Source of the DNA: an uncultured Clostridium sp.
GTDB taxonomy: Bacteria; Bacillota; Clostridia; Clostridiales; Clostridiaceae
Assembly (NCBI GenBank): GCA_946575275.1
Contig: CAMNZV010000062.1
Coordinates: forward strand, 1 to 8,240
Reading direction: 5' to 3'
Length of the DNA stretch: 8,240 nucleotides
The position numbers and the translations under genes were made by a program. How positions within the stretch are numbered: position 1 is the first letter of the stretch; each line of letters begins with the position of its first letter. Below the pieces are notes generated by a model. That model was not told where the DNA came from. It searched no databases and was given only the letters and a program-made list of their open reading frames with translations. Below are positions 6,474 through 8,240 of this stretch, piece by piece.

Positions 6474-7070
6474 TTAATTAATTCCTATTTTATTTAGTAT
6501 TTTTTCAATAGATCCTGGAACTGGGATATAATAAAAATGTGCTCCAAAATCATCATTATCATTTTTTAGAAATACAGTTTCAATATCTAATATGTATTCA
6601 TCAAATTGTCCTGCTTCCATAAAGGATGTAGCAAGTATTGCTCCCATCATATCATAAGATACTGCAGGTACTGATGGTATTGCTGCAAGATCTGTAAATT
6701 TAGTTATTGAATTCATATATGAAGCCGATAAAATATTACCTATTTCACACAAAACTGAAATCCCCATTTCAGATGGTTCTTCCTCCATTTGTCCAGTTAA
6801 CATTTCAATTATTTTTCTTGCACCTTTTTCTTCAAATATAATTAATATGTTACCTGGTATGTCTCCAATTACCCTAACTACAATTCCTGCTACTAATTTT
6901 TCTCCAGAGTCCTCTAACATTTTATTAAATTCTACCACATTTACAGCTGGTACTGTTATATCAATTTTATGTCCTATTAACCTAGACAATGAGGTAGCTG
7001 CATTACCAACCCCAATATTAGAAACTTCTTTCAAAGCATCCAATTGCATGTTGCTATATTGATTTTGCAT
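6474..7070 (-). CDS. cheC: CheC, CheY-P phosphatase
   Basis: CheC dephosphorylates CheY-P and in Bacillus takes part in adaptation, where it is stimulated by the deamidase CheD. The 198-residue product has the usual length and contains both family active sites: D11-x3-E15-x2-N18-x22-P41 and S105-x3-E109-x2-N112-x22-P135, with the pseudo-twofold alpha/beta layout of the CheC/CheX/FliY family. It has no FliN domain and no CheY-binding N-terminal helix, which separates it from FliY. A near-perfect AAAGGAGGT precedes the ATG. It lies 19 bases after cheA and 19 before cheY. No cheD is present in the window; it may lie elsewhere. Confidence 0.95.
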   Translation of the reverse strand: MQNQYSNMQLDALKEVSNIGVGNAATSLSRLIGHKIDITVPAVNVVEFNKMLEDSGEKLVAGIVVRVIGDIPGNILIIFEEKGARKIIEMLTGQMEEEPSEMGISVLCEIGNILSASYMNSITKFTDLAAIPSVPAVSYDMMGAILATSFMEAGQFDEYILDIETVFLKNDNDDFGAHFYYIPVPGSIEKILNKIGIN

Positions 7071-7089
7071 TTTTTACCTCCTTTTTATT

Positions 7090-8240
7090 TTATATCAATG
7101 CTCCAACATCTAGGATTAATGTAACAAGTCCATTTCCAAGTATTGTTGCACCTATATACTGATTTAATTCTTTTAAGGATTTACCAAGTGGCTTAATTAC
7201 AATTTCTTGTTGACCACATAATGAGTCTACAAGTAAACCAAATGTCTTATCTCCTACGTTTACTATTATAACAAACTTTTTATTAGTATCTGATACCTCT
7301 ATATTTAGTTTTTCATTAAGTCTTATTAATGGAATAACTTGCTCTCTATATACTATAACTTCTTCACCATTAGTTTTTTGAATTCTATCTTCTTTAAAAT
7401 CTATAACTCTATCAATAAATCCTAAGGAAATTGCTAAAGTTTCTTCTCCTACTTTTACTAATAATGCTTGTATTATTTGTAATGTTAATGGTAATTTGAT
7501 TACAAAGGATGACCCCTTGCCTTCTTCACTATATAAGTCTACTGTTCCTCCAAGTGAGGCTATCTTAGTTTTAACAACGTCCATTCCAACGCCTCTACCT
7601 GATATATCAGTTACAACCTCATTTGTACTAAAACCTTGTGCAAATATTAAGTTTTTTATATCATTATCGCTTAAGCCTTCTGTATTTATTCCAACCTTTT
7701 CAGCCTTTGCCTTAACTCTATCTAAATTAATTCCTGCACCATCATCAATAACCTTTATTAATGCCTTTGTACCTTCTTGATATGCAACTAATTTTACTGT
7801 GCCAACTGGTGTTTTACCAGCCTTAATTCTTTCTTCTTGAGTTTCAACTCCATGATCTGCTGCATTTCTAAGTAAATGGATTAAAGGCTCTCCTATTTCA
7901 TCTATAACGGTTCTATCTAATTCAGTTTCTGCACCTTCAATTACAAAATTTATTTCCTTATTTAATTCTACTGATATATCTCTAATCATTCTTGGAAATC
8001 TATTGAATACAGTGTCTAATGGTAACATTCTTATTTTCATTACTAAATCTTGAAGGTCTGAGGTTGTTCTTGCTACCTGCTCTAGGGTTTCATTTAATTC
8101 CTGTGACTTATTATCTACTACAATTTGTTCAAGCCTTGTTCTATATATAACAATTTCTGATACCATATTCATTAATTTGTCTATTCTTTCAAGATCAACT
8201 CTTACAGATTGATGCACTTTTTTGTTGGTAGATTTTTTAT
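7090..8240 (-). CDS. cheA: CheA, chemotaxis histidine kinase, N-terminal part outside window
   Basis: CheA autophosphorylates under receptor control and passes phosphate to CheY. Only the C-terminal 382 residues are seen. The frame runs on past the ATG at 8217 to the window edge (KKSTNKK precedes that Met), and the P1 phosphorylation domain and P2 are missing, so 8217 is an internal Met. Counting from it: P3 dimerisation helices about 3-65 (VRVDLERIDKLMNMVSE); P4 ATPase domain about 66-245 with N box HLLRNAADHG (114-123), G1 DDGAGI (158-163), F box FAQGFST (192-198) and G2 GRGVGMD (207-213), all intact; then a CheW-like P5 domain from about 247 to the end at LILDVGALI. It is upstream of cheC with a 19-base gap. 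No terminator is seen after it, so it should share a transcript with the genes that follow. Confidence 0.97.
   Translation of the reverse strand, partial: KKSTNKKVHQSVRVDLERIDKLMNMVSEIVIYRTRLEQIVVDNKSQELNETLEQVARTTSDLQDLVMKIRMLPLDTVFNRFPRMIRDISVELNKEINFVIEGAETELDRTVIDEIGEPLIHLLRNAADHGVETQEERIKAGKTPVGTVKLVAYQEGTKALIKVIDDGAGINLDRVKAKAEKVGINTEGLSDNDIKNLIFAQGFSTNEVVTDISGRGVGMDVVKTKIASLGGTVDLYSEEGKGSSFVIKLPLTLQIIQALLVKVGEETLAISLGFIDRVIDFKEDRIQKTNGEEVIVYREQVIPLIRLNEKLNIEVSDTNKKFVIIVNVGDKTFGLLVDSLCGQQEIVIKPLGKSLKELNQYIGATILGNGLVTLILDVGALI

Noticed and set aside
7664..7688. Sigma-28-like AGCGATAA with TAAA upstream inside cheA
   Set aside because: The spacing is 13 bases instead of about 15, it lies inside a conserved coding region, and it precedes no gene start.
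8217..8217. ATG 8217 as the true start of a short kinase
   Set aside because: The same frame continues upstream to the window edge without a stop, no ribosome binding site precedes it, and a start here would remove the P1 phosphorylation domain that CheA needs.
1..8240. CRISPR arrays, tRNA or rRNA genes, insertion sequences, attachment sites
   Set aside because: No regularly spaced direct repeats, no transposase-like frame, no paired terminal repeats and no structural RNA pattern were seen; nearly all bases are covered by conserved genes on one strand.

Overview
The window is a stretch of flagellar and chemotaxis genes from a low-GC Gram-positive bacterium, most likely a Clostridium or close relative. 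The evidence is the strongly AT-rich DNA, A/T-ending codons, strong AGGAGG-type ribosome binding sites, a CheC plus FliY chemotaxis set, and a Firmicutes-style flgM-flgN-flgK order. I cannot name the species from sequence alone. Every gene I can support lies on the minus strand, so transcription runs from high to low coordinates. Coding density is high and no gap exceeds about 120 bases.

Region 1 (8240 to 3545) is the tail of a chemotaxis/motor-switch operon: cheA (5' end missing), cheC, cheY, cheW, fliM and fliY. The genes are 19 to 37 bases apart, or overlapping in the case of fliM/fliY. CheW couples receptors to the kinase CheA, CheA phosphorylates CheY, and CheY-P binds the switch proteins FliM and FliY. 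CheC and FliY are both predicted CheY-P phosphatases, each with two intact active-site motifs. The operon ends at a hairpin plus T-run (about 3483-3529).

Region 2 (3461 to 1506) holds one large gene, the most unusual in the window. It encodes a 651-residue protein fusing a TPR-like helical N-terminus, a left-handed beta-helix (hexapeptide) acyltransferase domain and a radical SAM enzyme with a SPASM-type C-terminal cysteine cluster. Hairpins lie on both sides, and its own ATG sits only about 20 bases after the upstream T-run. Its place between flagellar operons suggests a role in modifying a flagellar or cell-surface glycan, but that is inference. It is the best candidate for an undescribed function here.

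Region 3 (1446 to 1) starts a late flagellar operon. A close match to a sigma-28 (SigD/FliA) promoter lies just after the terminator of region 2 and drives flgM (anti-sigma-28), flgN (chaperone for hook-filament junction proteins) and flgK (junction protein, cut by the window edge). Sigma-28 would thus drive production of its own inhibitor, the usual negative feedback loop.
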